From assembly GCF_010095445.2 (NCBI RefSeq), contig NZ_WFGV02000008.1:1-64000 (forward strand): DNA of 64,000 nt, read 5' to 3'. This document shows positions 34,357-43,159 of this stretch, one piece after another. Position numbers and translations under genes: made by a program. This stretch comes from Pseudomonas sp. TNT3 (GTDB taxonomy: Bacteria; Pseudomonadota; Gammaproteobacteria; Pseudomonadales; Pseudomonadaceae). Within the stretch, counting starts at the first letter, position 1. Every line of letters starts with the position of its first letter. A model generated the notes under the pieces. The model was not told where the DNA came from. It saw nothing but the letters and a program-made list of their open reading frames with translations, and ran no database searches.

Positions 34357-34800
34357 TTATCCAGTAAAGGTTAGCCAAGGGCCAGCCAGGATGAAGAACG
34401 CGGTTAGCAGGACTTGTGCAGCCACCAGCAGCGCCTGGCGGCGCAAAAGCTTCAGCGCACCGTTTATACGTTCGTTCCAGGGACGACCGCCCCGGCCACT
34501 GGACTGCAGACGCAGCGCCGCGAGCGCTTGGTCCAGCGCTTCGGTAAGGTCAGAGATGTGGTGAGCGTCGGTGGCCAGGTTCTGGAACAGGTCCGCGTCG
34601 AAAGCGACCCGCAGTGCCCAGTATTTTTGCAAAACGCCGAGCAGCACAAGCGAGGCGCTGCAGACCAGCCCCCAGTACTCCAGGCTGGTCATAAAATACT
34701 GGCTGAGACCGAGAAGGGCTCCCAGCAGGGTGATGCCAGTAGACAGTCGGTCCAGTGAGCCGCCACGACGCAGTAAGCTGGCCGTTACTTGCAGGTGCAT
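34357..34800 (-). CDS. Unknown membrane protein in the lipid operon
   Basis: A 147-residue protein with two hydrophobic segments near the N-terminus (LSTGITLLGALLGLSQYF, WGLVCSASLVLLGVLQ), a central helical soluble part (about 65-115), and a C-terminal hydrophobic segment (ALLVAAQVLLTAFFILA). I do not recognise the family. The ATG at 34800 sits just after the stop of the phosphatase gene (TGATATG); GTG starts at 34812 or 34818 would overlap that gene. The setting suggests a scaffold or accessory factor for the lipid enzymes. Confidence 0.75.
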   Translation of the reverse strand: MHLQVTASLLRRGGSLDRLSTGITLLGALLGLSQYFMTSLEYWGLVCSASLVLLGVLQKYWALRVAFDADLFQNLATDAHHISDLTEALDQALAALRLQSSGRGGRPWNERINGALKLLRRQALLVAAQVLLTAFFILAGPWLTFTG

Positions 34801-34801
34801 A

Positions 34802-36145
34802 TCAATGGACACGAGCACGCTCCGTGCTGGAGAACACTTGTCCCAGCGTCAGTCGGTGTTGAGGGCCTAAAACGACACCGGGACGCGCACGCTGAATCAG
34901 CCGGCAGGCTTCATCCACACTTGCAGCCCGACCGCTGTGCAACAGCCAGGCGGCGCACGCGGTCGCACTGCGTGAATAGCCCAAGGCGCAGCAGACAATC
35001 AACGGACCGTGTTGGCGCAGCTTTTCGATCGCTTCGGCCGCCTGCTGGCATTGCGCGGCGGTCGGAACCGTAAGGTCCAGTATCGGCAGCGAGTAGTAAG
35101 TGATCGAGCCTGGATTGACTGACAGTTCGGCGCACAGATCGACTAGGGCCTTGAACGGCGAATTCTCAAGCTCCCTTCGGCCAGGCAGGCGTCCGAGCCA
35201 AACGTCGTCGGTTAAAAGGTCAGGTTGGGGATGGTTCCGGGTCCACAAGCGCAAGTTGAGGCTGGCCGCTGCCAGGTAGGGTGCGAGCAGCCAGCGTGCC
35301 GCAGGTGGCAGCCTGCCATCGGGGCGCTTTTGAAAACCCCGAGCGTCGAGCAGGGCGTAATTGAGTGCTACCAGTAGCAGCGCCACCGCTGGCCAGATAA
35401 ACCAGAGCCACGCGCCGCCCCACGTGAACGCCGGGATCATGAAGACCGCAGCGCCCAGGCTGTAATACAGCGCCAGTTGCCAGCGTTTTCTGTTCCTGGT
35501 CAGGCCGGCACCGTGTAAAGGGCTGGGAGCATCCAGTGGCCACAGCCAGACGCACAGCCAGCCGAGCAAGGCGCCGGTCGGCAGATCAATGAAGTGGTGC
35601 TGGTACGTGGTCAGTACCGAGACACCGATCAGGATGAACCAGCCATGCATCAAACCTCGCCAGATGCCCCGCAAGTGCTGTTGATAGCAGGTCCATAACA
35701 CCACCAGCAGCGCAATGTGCAATGAAGGCGCCTGATTGAACGGCTTGTCGAAACCCGCGAGGACATCGAACAGCCAGCCGAATATGCCGTCCAGTTCGGG
35801 TCGTACGAAGGTAAAGCGCAGCGGCCAGATCAGAAAACAACTGACGGCGATCAGTTGGGCCGTAATCAGGCGCAAAGCGTGGCGTTTGAGTGCCTCGCGG
35901 GTTTTGGGCAGCAGCAGTGACAGGCCATAGAGCAGGTCGATGGACCAGTAGGGGATAATGCTCCAGCCCCAGAACGGTATGTATTGTTCCCATCCAAACA
36001 CCAAGCTGCCGACATCGTCGCGCTGGGTGGTGACCCAGGTGGCAAAGCCATAGGACCCGAAGAACAGCGGCGCTAAGAGCAGCAGCCAGAGCACGGCGGG
36101 TTTGAGCAGGCCTGGCTCGCGTTCCAACGAAGATGTCAGCGGCAT
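34802..36145 (-). CDS. PAP2-like membrane domain fused to a dual-specificity phosphatase (YnbD type)
   Basis: A 447-residue two-part protein. The first part (about 1-300) has ten or so hydrophobic segments and a PAP2-type site: PSLHIA and TTYQHHFIDLPTG. That H-x3-D pattern is closer to the inositolphosphotransferase-like PAP2_3 group than to classic lipid phosphatases. The second part (about 320-440) is a protein-tyrosine/dual-specificity phosphatase domain with the loop C386-ALGYS-R392; the residue before the catalytic Cys is Cys instead of the usual His. Such domains include the phosphatidylglycerol-phosphate phosphatase PTPMT1. The start overlaps the preceding gene as ATGA. Confidence 0.88.
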   Translation of the reverse strand: MPLTSSLEREPGLLKPAVLWLLLLAPLFFGSYGFATWVTTQRDDVGSLVFGWEQYIPFWGWSIIPYWSIDLLYGLSLLLPKTREALKRHALRLITAQLIAVSCFLIWPLRFTFVRPELDGIFGWLFDVLAGFDKPFNQAPSLHIALLVVLWTCYQQHLRGIWRGLMHGWFILIGVSVLTTYQHHFIDLPTGALLGWLCVWLWPLDAPSPLHGAGLTRNRKRWQLALYYSLGAAVFMIPAFTWGGAWLWFIWPAVALLLVALNYALLDARGFQKRPDGRLPPAARWLLAPYLAAASLNLRLWTRNHPQPDLLTDDVWLGRLPGRRELENSPFKALVDLCAELSVNPGSITYYSLPILDLTVPTAAQCQQAAEAIEKLRQHGPLIVCCALGYSRSATACAAWLLHSGRAASVDEACRLIQRARPGVVLGPQHRLTLGQVFSSTERARVH

Positions 36146-37899
36146 CACTTCACCCGCTGGGCGAGGGACACGGTGAAAATGCCCCACTCATCGACCCGCA
36201 TTTCGATTTTTCGAAAGCCGGCGGCCGCTACCAACTGATCCATTTCCGCTTGGGTGCGTCGGCGCATGACCCAGGCCTGGCCCGCGCGGTGGCTGGTCAG
36301 GGCGCGGGCGATCAGTTCAAGCTGCGGGTGCCAGGGCTGGCCGGTGTAAACCAGATAACCGCCAGGCTCGACGGCTGCGGCCAGCCCGGCGAGGGAAGCG
36401 CCCACCATTTGATTGTCAGCAAATAACTCGTACAGGCCGGATACCACCGCAAGGGTTGGCTTGGGCTCGAGTGCGGCGAGATCGTCCTGGTCGAAGGCAT
36501 CGGCCTTGACGAATTGGGCAATGGACTCGAGGCCTTTCTCGGTAATAAGCGCACTGCCGTCGCGCACGTTGATGTCGCTGTAATCGCGCAGCAGTATCGA
36601 CTCGGGTAACGGGCTGACGCCTTGCAACGCTTCGAGGATGTACCGCCCGTGCCCGGCGGCAATGTCGACGATTCGCACTTCGCGACCCTGGTCGCGCAGG
36701 CGCGCCATGGCCACGCGCAGAAGTTTTTCGATGTGCAACTTGCGTTGGCGAATCCCGCGCCAGCCGATGGAGTTCAGGTAATTGCTATCGATCATCCGAC
36801 CCAGGATAGAAGTGCCGGTGGGTGTATTACGGTAGACGTAGTCCAGAGTGCTGCCGGAGTCGAAACCGGTCTCGAAACCCAGCTTGAGTCCGGACGACAG
36901 ATGGCTGCCCAGACGCATGCCGGCGCGGGTCATTCGCCAGTACAGATCATGCAGGGAGTTGTGCGGCAGCGGTGCGGCCAGGGATTCCGATTCAGCGCAG
37001 GTCAGGCCCAGATGATCGGCGGCCAACAGGGAGGGGCGACCCGTCGGTTGTTTGAAGTTGTGTAGGATAAAGCGACGTGCGCTGGCAACGGCTGAACAAC
37101 GATTTTTCTCGCCCAGGGTGTCGTGGAAAAAACCGGGCAGAGTATGTTTTTCCTTGTGCAGGCTGCCAAGTCGATCGAAAAACTGTTCCTGAGGCTGGCG
37201 ATGGACCACGAAATCCGCGCCGGAAATCAATAGCTGTGTAGGGACTTGAATGGCCTGGGCATCGGCGACGACCCGCTCGGCGGCCTGGTAAAGGCCGAGC
37301 AAAACATTGACTGAAATCGCCTTGGTGATAAGCGGGTCGCTGTCGTAGGTGGCGACGCGTTGAGGGTCATGGCTGAGGAAGCGGGCTTTCACATAGCTGT
37401 TGACGAAAAAGTTGCCACGCAACCTTCGCATCAGAGCGAGCCCTTGTCGGGCAAAAGGCACGTACAGCTTGACCTTGAATGCCGGTGATGCCAGCACCAG
37501 TGACCTTATACGCGGTGCGTAATCGTGGACCCAGGTGGCGACTATGACCGCGCCGACGCTTTGAGCAACGACCGCCATGTTGTCTTCATCAATCTGGTAG
37601 GTCGCGCTTAGGTGATCGCAGAAGGTCTGCACATCGCGCACGCTGGTGGCAAAACTCGGGCTGTCACCTCTAAGGCCGGGCGAGAGACCGTGGCCGCGAG
37701 CGTCCCAGGCGAAGAAAGCAAATTCAGGCAGATTGAGTTCATCTACCAAGTGAGCAATTCGCCCTGAGTGTTCGTGGCCGCGGTGAAACAGCAGCACGGC
37801 TTTGTGAGGTTCGTCCGGGGCGGGGGACCCTGGCCAATATCGGTAGGCCAGTTCCACACCGTCATGCGTCGTGAATGTTTGATGTTGAGCATCGCGCAT
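36145..37899 (-). CDS. Alpha/beta hydrolase fused to a SAM-dependent methyltransferase (YnbC type)
   Basis: A 584-residue fusion. Residues 1-290 are a monoacylglycerol-lipase-like hydrolase: DARGHGLSPG (67-76), nucleophile Ser114 in VAQSVGA (the usual first Gly of G-x-S-x-G is Gln-preceded Ala), acid Asp near 229, and His259. Residues about 330-584 are a class I methyltransferase with the SAM loop VDIAAGHGRY (411-420). Same architecture as E. coli YnbC. It could deacylate a lipid and methylate a head group or chain; the reaction is not known to me. The ATG at 37899 has AAGGA seven nt upstream, better than the ATG at 37905. Confidence 0.9.
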   Translation of the reverse strand: MRDAQHQTFTTHDGVELAYRYWPGSPAPDEPHKAVLLFHRGHEHSGRIAHLVDELNLPEFAFFAWDARGHGLSPGLRGDSPSFATSVRDVQTFCDHLSATYQIDEDNMAVVAQSVGAVIVATWVHDYAPRIRSLVLASPAFKVKLYVPFARQGLALMRRLRGNFFVNSYVKARFLSHDPQRVATYDSDPLITKAISVNVLLGLYQAAERVVADAQAIQVPTQLLISGADFVVHRQPQEQFFDRLGSLHKEKHTLPGFFHDTLGEKNRCSAVASARRFILHNFKQPTGRPSLLAADHLGLTCAESESLAAPLPHNSLHDLYWRMTRAGMRLGSHLSSGLKLGFETGFDSGSTLDYVYRNTPTGTSILGRMIDSNYLNSIGWRGIRQRKLHIEKLLRVAMARLRDQGREVRIVDIAAGHGRYILEALQGVSPLPESILLRDYSDINVRDGSALITEKGLESIAQFVKADAFDQDDLAALEPKPTLAVVSGLYELFADNQMVGASLAGLAAAVEPGGYLVYTGQPWHPQLELIARALTSHRAGQAWVMRRRTQAEMDQLVAAAGFRKIEMRVDEWGIFTVSLAQRVK

Positions 37900-37909
37900 T
37901 GTCATTTCC

Positions 37910-38533
37910 TTATGCTGAGGGGCTGTTTTGTCTTGCTTCCCGGAGGCCCTGCCTGACTCGATTAATCAGCGTGTAAACCAACAGCAATGCGATGACTGCG
38001 AACACCGAATTGATCCAGAAGGCGCTGACCCAGCCCAGAGCGATACCTGCAGCCAGGACGCCTAAGATGAACGCACGATCACTCTTCCCCATGGGGCCGT
38101 CATAGCGTCGCGAGGCACTCACCATGGGACCCAGTACGCCGGCGTATTCGCTGAACAAGGCGAGCAGGGTCACCCACAGCACCAGCCACAGGCTGACGTC
38201 CGGCAATAGCGCGAAAGGAAGGATCAGGGCGCAGTCCGCTGCGATATCGCATAGCTCATTGAGATAGGCGCCAAGGTGCGACTGCTGATTGAACTCCCGG
38301 GCCAGCATGCCATCGATGGCATTCAGTGCCATGCGCACTATCATCCAGGCCGGTACCAGCCCAAATACCCACGTGTGATGCACAAAGCCCGCGATAAGCG
38401 CTCCCACCAATACTGAGCCGATACCGGCTATCAACGTGATTTGGTTGGCTGTCGTGCCGTTTTCGAACAATCGTTTTACCAGCGGTCGCAAGAGGTTTTG
38501 AAAAGCAGGTTTGATCTGGTAGATGCTGGGCAC
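37910..38533 (-). CDS. CDP-alcohol phosphatidyltransferase (YnbA type)
   Basis: A 207-residue membrane enzyme with about six hydrophobic segments. The CDP-alcohol motif D-G-x2-A-R-x8-G-x3-D-x3-D reads D74-G75...A78-R79...G88...N92...D96, so the third Asp is Asn. The family joins CDP-diacylglycerol to an alcohol such as glycerol phosphate, serine or inositol phosphate. First gene of the six-gene operon, starting with GTG at 38533. The acceptor alcohol is unknown. The Asn may be a trait of the YnbA branch or may alter catalysis. Confidence 0.88.
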   Translation of the reverse strand: MPSIYQIKPAFQNLLRPLVKRLFENGTTANQITLIAGIGSVLVGALIAGFVHHTWVFGLVPAWMIVRMALNAIDGMLAREFNQQSHLGAYLNELCDIAADCALILPFALLPDVSLWLVLWVTLLALFSEYAGVLGPMVSASRRYDGPMGKSDRAFILGVLAAGIALGWVSAFWINSVFAVIALLLVYTLINRVRQGLREARQNSPSA

Positions 38534-38772
38534 GTTAATCGGATCTCGGCCGGTGGTATGGGAGGTAGTCGGTAATTCGAGTTCTCAGTGTAGATGCCTT
38601 CCTGCGGCAGCAAGCTCGAGGGGGAATGGGCGAGGTCGCAGGCTGAATGTGTCCTTGTTTTTCTACGAGCTGAACACGCTAGGCTAGGAGATGCCGTCCA
38701 ATAAATCAGACATTTCGTTGTTTGACGTAGGAATGTTCTTGGATCGAGCCTAGCCCTCAAGGGAGGGGACCA
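38534..38772. other. Gap between the lipid operon and the GGDEF-EAL gene
   Basis: A 239-bp gap between two minus-strand genes that must hold the lipid-operon promoter. I see no convincing -35/-10 pair by eye, no ORF with coding character, and no strong terminator. Confidence 0.4.
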
Positions 38773-41700
38773 TTACGTTCCCACTGTACTCAACAACAAC
38801 TGAAACTCCTCCACCGGCAACGGCCGACTGTGCAAATACCCCTGATAAAAATGACAGCCCAGCCCCTGCAAAAACTCCAATTGCTCCGCTGTCTCAACCC
38901 CTTCGGCAATCACCTTCAACTCCAGGCTTCGGGCCATGGCGACAATGGCGCGGATGATTTCGGCGTCGTTGGGGTCGTTGGTTGCGTCGCGGATGAATGA
39001 CTGGTCGATTTTCAGGGTGTCGACCGGCAGGCGCTTGAGGTAGGTCAAAGAGGAATAGCCGGTGCCAAAGTCATCCATCGCGAAACTCACGCCGAGTTTT
39101 TTCAGGCGGCGCATTTTGTTGATGGTGTCTTCCAGGTTCTGGATGACGATGCCTTCGGTGATTTCCAGTTTCAGCAGTGAGCAGGGCAGCCCATGACTGC
39201 TGAGGCTGTGTTCGATGCGCTCGACGAAGTCATTCTGGCGAAACTGTCGTGGGCTGATGTTCACGCACAGGCTGAAATTGAGCGGATCGATCAGACCCTG
39301 GGCCATCAATTGCTTAAAGGCGTCGCAGGCCTCGTCGACGATCCAGGCGCCGACCTCGAGAATCAGTCCGCTGTCTTCGAGCACCTTGATGAACTCGGTG
39401 GGCGATTGCGCGCCGAGTTCCGGGTGATTCCAGCGCACCAGCGCTTCCGCGCCGACGATGCGGTTATCCCTGGCGTCCACCTGGGGTTGGTAGTGCACGC
39501 GAAACTCGCCCCTTGAAAGTGCCAGGCGCAGGTCGGTTTCCATGCGCAGACGTTCGCTCGCGGCCTTCTGCATGGTGTTGTGGTACATCTGCGTGGTGTT
39601 GCGGCCTGAATCCTTGGCCCGATACAGCGCGATGTCCGCGCGTTTGAGCAGGTCGGTTGGCGTCGAGCCATGATCGGGAATCAAGGCGATACCGATACTC
39701 GGCGTCACTTGCAGGCGCTGGCCGTCGAGGAACATCGGTTCCGACAGCAGTTCGCGCAAGGTGTCTGCCAACTCGCGCACCTGGGCACTGACTTCGTTGC
39801 GCGAGCCTTCCAGGCCGCTCAGCAGCACGACAAATTCATCGCCGCCCAGGCGCGCGACCGTGTCTTCCATGCGCACGCTGGCTTCAAGGCGCGCGGTGAT
39901 GATTTTCAGCACCGTATCGCCGACCGGATGGCCGAGCGAGTCGTTGATGTGCTTGAAGTGATCGAGATCGAGAAAGAGCAGCGCGCCTCGCAGGTTGTGG
40001 CGCTTGAGCAGGGCGATCTGTTGGCTGAGGCGATCCATCAGCAGTGCGCGGTTGGGCAAATTGGTCAGTGGATCGTGATAGGCCAGGTGACGGATCTGCG
40101 CTTCGGCGTTCTTCAGCAGACTGACGTCACGCGCGGTCAACAGCAGGCACGCGGTTTCGTTAAGGGTGATCGGTTCTACCGAAACTTCGACGGTCAGCAA
40201 TTCGCCCCGTTTGTTGCGCCCGAGCATTTCCTGGTGGTGAACCCGGCCTTTGAGCTGTAACTCGGCCAGCAGCGAGGACCGTTGTTTTTCTTCGGCCCAA
40301 ATGCCCACCTGGTACACCGTCCGCCCGATGACTTCATCGGCGCGGTAACCGGTGAGTCGGCAGAACCCGTCATTGACCTCCAGATAGCGTCCGGTGTCGC
40401 GCTCGGTGATGGTGATGGCGTCGGGGCTGGAGTGAAACGCCTTGGCGAACTTCTCTTCGCTGGCCTTGAGTGCCGCTTCGGAGCGCTGCTGTTGCGTGAT
40501 GTCACGCAGGTTGGTGACGATGCACGGCTGGTCGCCGACGCTGATCTGGCGACTGGAGATCACGCAGGTCAACGACTGCCCGTTCTTGTGTTGGACGTGG
40601 ATCGCCACGTTGCTCAATCCCTGTTCACGGATGACCTGTTCGATCCGCTGCAGGCTTTTGGACGAGGCGTCCCACAGGCCGATTTCATCGGCGCTTCGAC
40701 CGATCACATCGGCGGCGCTCCAGCCGAACGTCTGGGTAAAGCTGGAGTTGATTTCGATGAATTGGCCACTGTCCTGATGAGTGACACAAATCGGATCCGG
40801 GCTGACCTGGAACAGCGTGGCGAACTTTTCTTCCGAGGCAATCAACTGCTGTTCGCGCTCCACCTGTTCGGTGATATCCAGCAGGGTGCCAGCCATGCGC
40901 AAGGGCGTGCCATTTTCATCGCGATAGAGGCGGGCGCGGCTCTCCAGATACCGCGAAGTGCCGTCCGCCAATTGCACTCGATAGGTCAGCTGATAATTGC
41001 CGGCGGGACCTTCGCGCAAGCTGCGGTAGGCGTCACGCATGGTGTCGCGCTCTTCACCGGGCACACCCTCGAAAAACTCGTCGAAGGATTCATGGACGGG
41101 TTTGGCTTCCATTCCGTGCAATTGCGCAGCGCGCGCCGAGCCGTAAAGCATGCCGCTGGGAATGTGCCAGTCCCAGGTGCCGAGTTGCGCAGAATCCAGC
41201 GCCAGGTCCAGACGCTCCTGACTGTCTTTCAGGGCATGCTCGGCGGCCTTGCGTTCAGTCGTGTCGAGGAAGGTGCTCAGCAGATACGGTTGGCCTTCGA
41301 GCTCGACCTTTTGTGCGCTGAGGATGCCGTCGTGGATTTGCCCGTTGCTGGCGCGAAACTGCACTTCCATGCTGACCAGCTCGCCTTTGGCCTTGGTGGC
41401 TTTGACCAGGTGCTCGCGATGTTCCGGGTGCACCCACAAGCCAAGCTCGAGGGTGGTGCGGCCAATGGCATCCTGCACGGGCCAGCCGAACAGGCTCTCG
41501 AAATACTGGTTGGCCTCGGTGATCAGGCCATCTTCCTGACGAGTCAGCAGCACCATGTTCGGGCACAGGTGAAACAGCGTTGCGAAGCGCTTCTCCGAGC
41601 TGGTCAGGGCTTGTTCGCGCTGGCGCTGATGGGTGATTTCGCGGATTACGCCGATCATGCGTGGGTGCCCATCCTTGTCTGGCAGCAGGCTGCCATTGAT

Positions 41701-42063
41701 TTCGAGCCAATGCAGGCTGCCATCGGGCCAGCGAATACGGTGGTGCATCGCCTGTGCCAGCGGTGCGCCGGCGATCACTGCGTTAAAGGCGCGGACGGTC
41801 TTCGCCCGATCTTCTGGCGGCAGCAGGTCGAGGTATTCCAGATCGGCGGGCAATGGCGCGTGCGGGTCGAAGCCGAACAGCGCTTGAGTGCCCCGTGACC
41901 AGCTGATCTGCCCGCGCTCGATATCCCAATACCAGGCGCCCAGGCGTGCACCGTTAAGGGCGGCCAGCAATTGCGGTGCGCTTTCCCAGCTCTGCTCTGA
42001 CTGTTTTGGGTCAAGCGCCTGAATACGCGGCATTGGCGGAATTCGGTCAACAGATTTCGGCAT
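38773..42063 (-). CDS. Five-PAS GGDEF-EAL protein (cyclic-di-GMP turnover)
   Basis: A 1096-residue cytoplasmic sensor-enzyme. There are five PAS/PAC units in a row (about 30-150, 155-270, 280-400, 405-525, 530-650), then a GGDEF domain with an intact active site RLGGDEF (about 738) and an EAL domain (EALVRWNHPE about 870; EITEG; DDFGTGYSSL; AEGVET). Both halves keep key catalytic residues, so it may make or break cyclic-di-GMP depending on PAS signals. No membrane segments seen. The ATG at 42063 has AAGG seven nt upstream. A monocistronic gene. Confidence 0.95.
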   Translation of the reverse strand: MPKSVDRIPPMPRIQALDPKQSEQSWESAPQLLAALNGARLGAWYWDIERGQISWSRGTQALFGFDPHAPLPADLEYLDLLPPEDRAKTVRAFNAVIAGAPLAQAMHHRIRWPDGSLHWLEINGSLLPDKDGHPRMIGVIREITHQRQREQALTSSEKRFATLFHLCPNMVLLTRQEDGLITEANQYFESLFGWPVQDAIGRTTLELGLWVHPEHREHLVKATKAKGELVSMEVQFRASNGQIHDGILSAQKVELEGQPYLLSTFLDTTERKAAEHALKDSQERLDLALDSAQLGTWDWHIPSGMLYGSARAAQLHGMEAKPVHESFDEFFEGVPGEERDTMRDAYRSLREGPAGNYQLTYRVQLADGTSRYLESRARLYRDENGTPLRMAGTLLDITEQVEREQQLIASEEKFATLFQVSPDPICVTHQDSGQFIEINSSFTQTFGWSAADVIGRSADEIGLWDASSKSLQRIEQVIREQGLSNVAIHVQHKNGQSLTCVISSRQISVGDQPCIVTNLRDITQQQRSEAALKASEEKFAKAFHSSPDAITITERDTGRYLEVNDGFCRLTGYRADEVIGRTVYQVGIWAEEKQRSSLLAELQLKGRVHHQEMLGRNKRGELLTVEVSVEPITLNETACLLLTARDVSLLKNAEAQIRHLAYHDPLTNLPNRALLMDRLSQQIALLKRHNLRGALLFLDLDHFKHINDSLGHPVGDTVLKIITARLEASVRMEDTVARLGGDEFVVLLSGLEGSRNEVSAQVRELADTLRELLSEPMFLDGQRLQVTPSIGIALIPDHGSTPTDLLKRADIALYRAKDSGRNTTQMYHNTMQKAASERLRMETDLRLALSRGEFRVHYQPQVDARDNRIVGAEALVRWNHPELGAQSPTEFIKVLEDSGLILEVGAWIVDEACDAFKQLMAQGLIDPLNFSLCVNISPRQFRQNDFVERIEHSLSSHGLPCSLLKLEITEGIVIQNLEDTINKMRRLKKLGVSFAMDDFGTGYSSLTYLKRLPVDTLKIDQSFIRDATNDPNDAEIIRAIVAMARSLELKVIAEGVETAEQLEFLQGLGCHFYQGYLHSRPLPVEEFQLLLSTVGT

Positions 42064-42128
42064 TGGCAAGCCTTAAGCTGAGTGGGCGTTAGGCGCAGGG
42101 TCTCGCGGCTCTATAGGCGTAGCACACG

Positions 42129-43019
42129 TTAGCCATGAGTCCCTGGCCGATCGATTTGTGCATCCAGCAAGGCCATAAAGGCCCGTGCCGCATTCGACAG
42201 CGTCCGTTCGGTGTGCACGATATAGCCTAGCTGGCGAGTGAGCTGTATGCCCGGCAAAGGTATACGCGCCACTTGATCATCGAGCATGGTGCGTGGCAAT
42301 ACACTCCAGGCCAGGCCAATCGAGACCATCATCTTGATGGTTTCCAGGTAATTGGTGCTCATGGCGATGTTTGGCGTCAGGCCCTGCGCTTCAAACAGAC
42401 GCTGGACGATGTGGTGGGTAAAGGTGTTGCCGCCGGGGAACACGGCCGGATGCAGGGCAATGTCCGCCAGGCTGACGGCACCGTTGCTGATGAGTGAATG
42501 TTCCGGCGCGACCACAAAGTCCAGCGGGTCGTCCCACACTGGTGTGGCCTTAACCAGCGAGTGGGGCTCTGGTGCGAGGGTGATGACCGCCAGTTCGGCG
42601 CGACCGTGGAGGATTTCTTCGTAGGCTACTTCCGAATCGAGGAACTGAATATCCAGCGCGACCTGGGGGTAGCGTCGTGTGAACTCCCTTAATAAGGGCG
42701 GCAATCGGTGCAGGCCGATGTGGTGACTGGTGGCCAGGGTCAGGCGGCCCGTGACTTCGCCGGTCAGGTTGGTCAGGGCGCGGCGGGTATCGTCGAGCAC
42801 ATTGAGGATCTGATAAGCCCGCGGCAGCAGGGCGCGACCAGCCTCGGTCAGACCGACTTCACGGCCCAGGCGATCGAACAGGCGTACCTTCAATTGCTGC
42901 TCCAGACCGGCGATGCGTTTACTGATCGCAGGCTGGGTCAGGTGTAACCGTTCGCCTGCGCCAGAGAAGCTGCCGGTCTCGGCAATCGCGATAAAAGCAT
43001 TGAGGTTGGCGAGGTCCAT
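42129..43019 (-). CDS. LysR-family regulator divergent from leuC
   Basis: A 296-residue LTTR. The N-terminal winged helix is MDLANLNAFIAIAETGSFSG (first 20 residues) with HLTQPAISKRI as recognition helix; the remainder is the periplasmic-binding-like effector domain. Divergent from leuC in an order I recall as conserved in Pseudomonas, so control of leuCD is a natural guess but is not shown. I chose the ATG at 43019; the longer frame adds a few non-conserved residues. Confidence 0.9.
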   Translation of the reverse strand: MDLANLNAFIAIAETGSFSGAGERLHLTQPAISKRIAGLEQQLKVRLFDRLGREVGLTEAGRALLPRAYQILNVLDDTRRALTNLTGEVTGRLTLATSHHIGLHRLPPLLREFTRRYPQVALDIQFLDSEVAYEEILHGRAELAVITLAPEPHSLVKATPVWDDPLDFVVAPEHSLISNGAVSLADIALHPAVFPGGNTFTHHIVQRLFEAQGLTPNIAMSTNYLETIKMMVSIGLAWSVLPRTMLDDQVARIPLPGIQLTRQLGYIVHTERTLSNAARAFMALLDAQIDRPGTHG

Positions 43020-43036
43020 TGCAGTATTCCAGTTGG

Positions 43037-43051
43037 TTATCCAAAGCATAA
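43037..43051. promoter_or_regulatory. Candidate LysR box (TTAT-N7-ATAA)
   Basis: A dyad containing the T-N11-A core, 18 nt upstream of the LysR start codon and 109 nt upstream of leuC. A further inverted repeat taacccc/ggggtta lies at 43078-43114. Confidence 0.4.
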
Positions 43052-43159
43052 AAAATATGAATTTGAGTTATTTAATGTAACCCCCTAGGATCGACCTCAC
43101 AAGCCAAGGGGTTATTGAAAAAGCCCAGGGCATAGAAACAAGCTGATGAGGACCGTCTG

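Noticed and set aside
43078..43114. Leucine attenuator in the leuC leader
   Set aside because: The taacccc/ggggtta repeat has a 23-nt loop and no T tract, and I saw no leader peptide rich in Leu codons.
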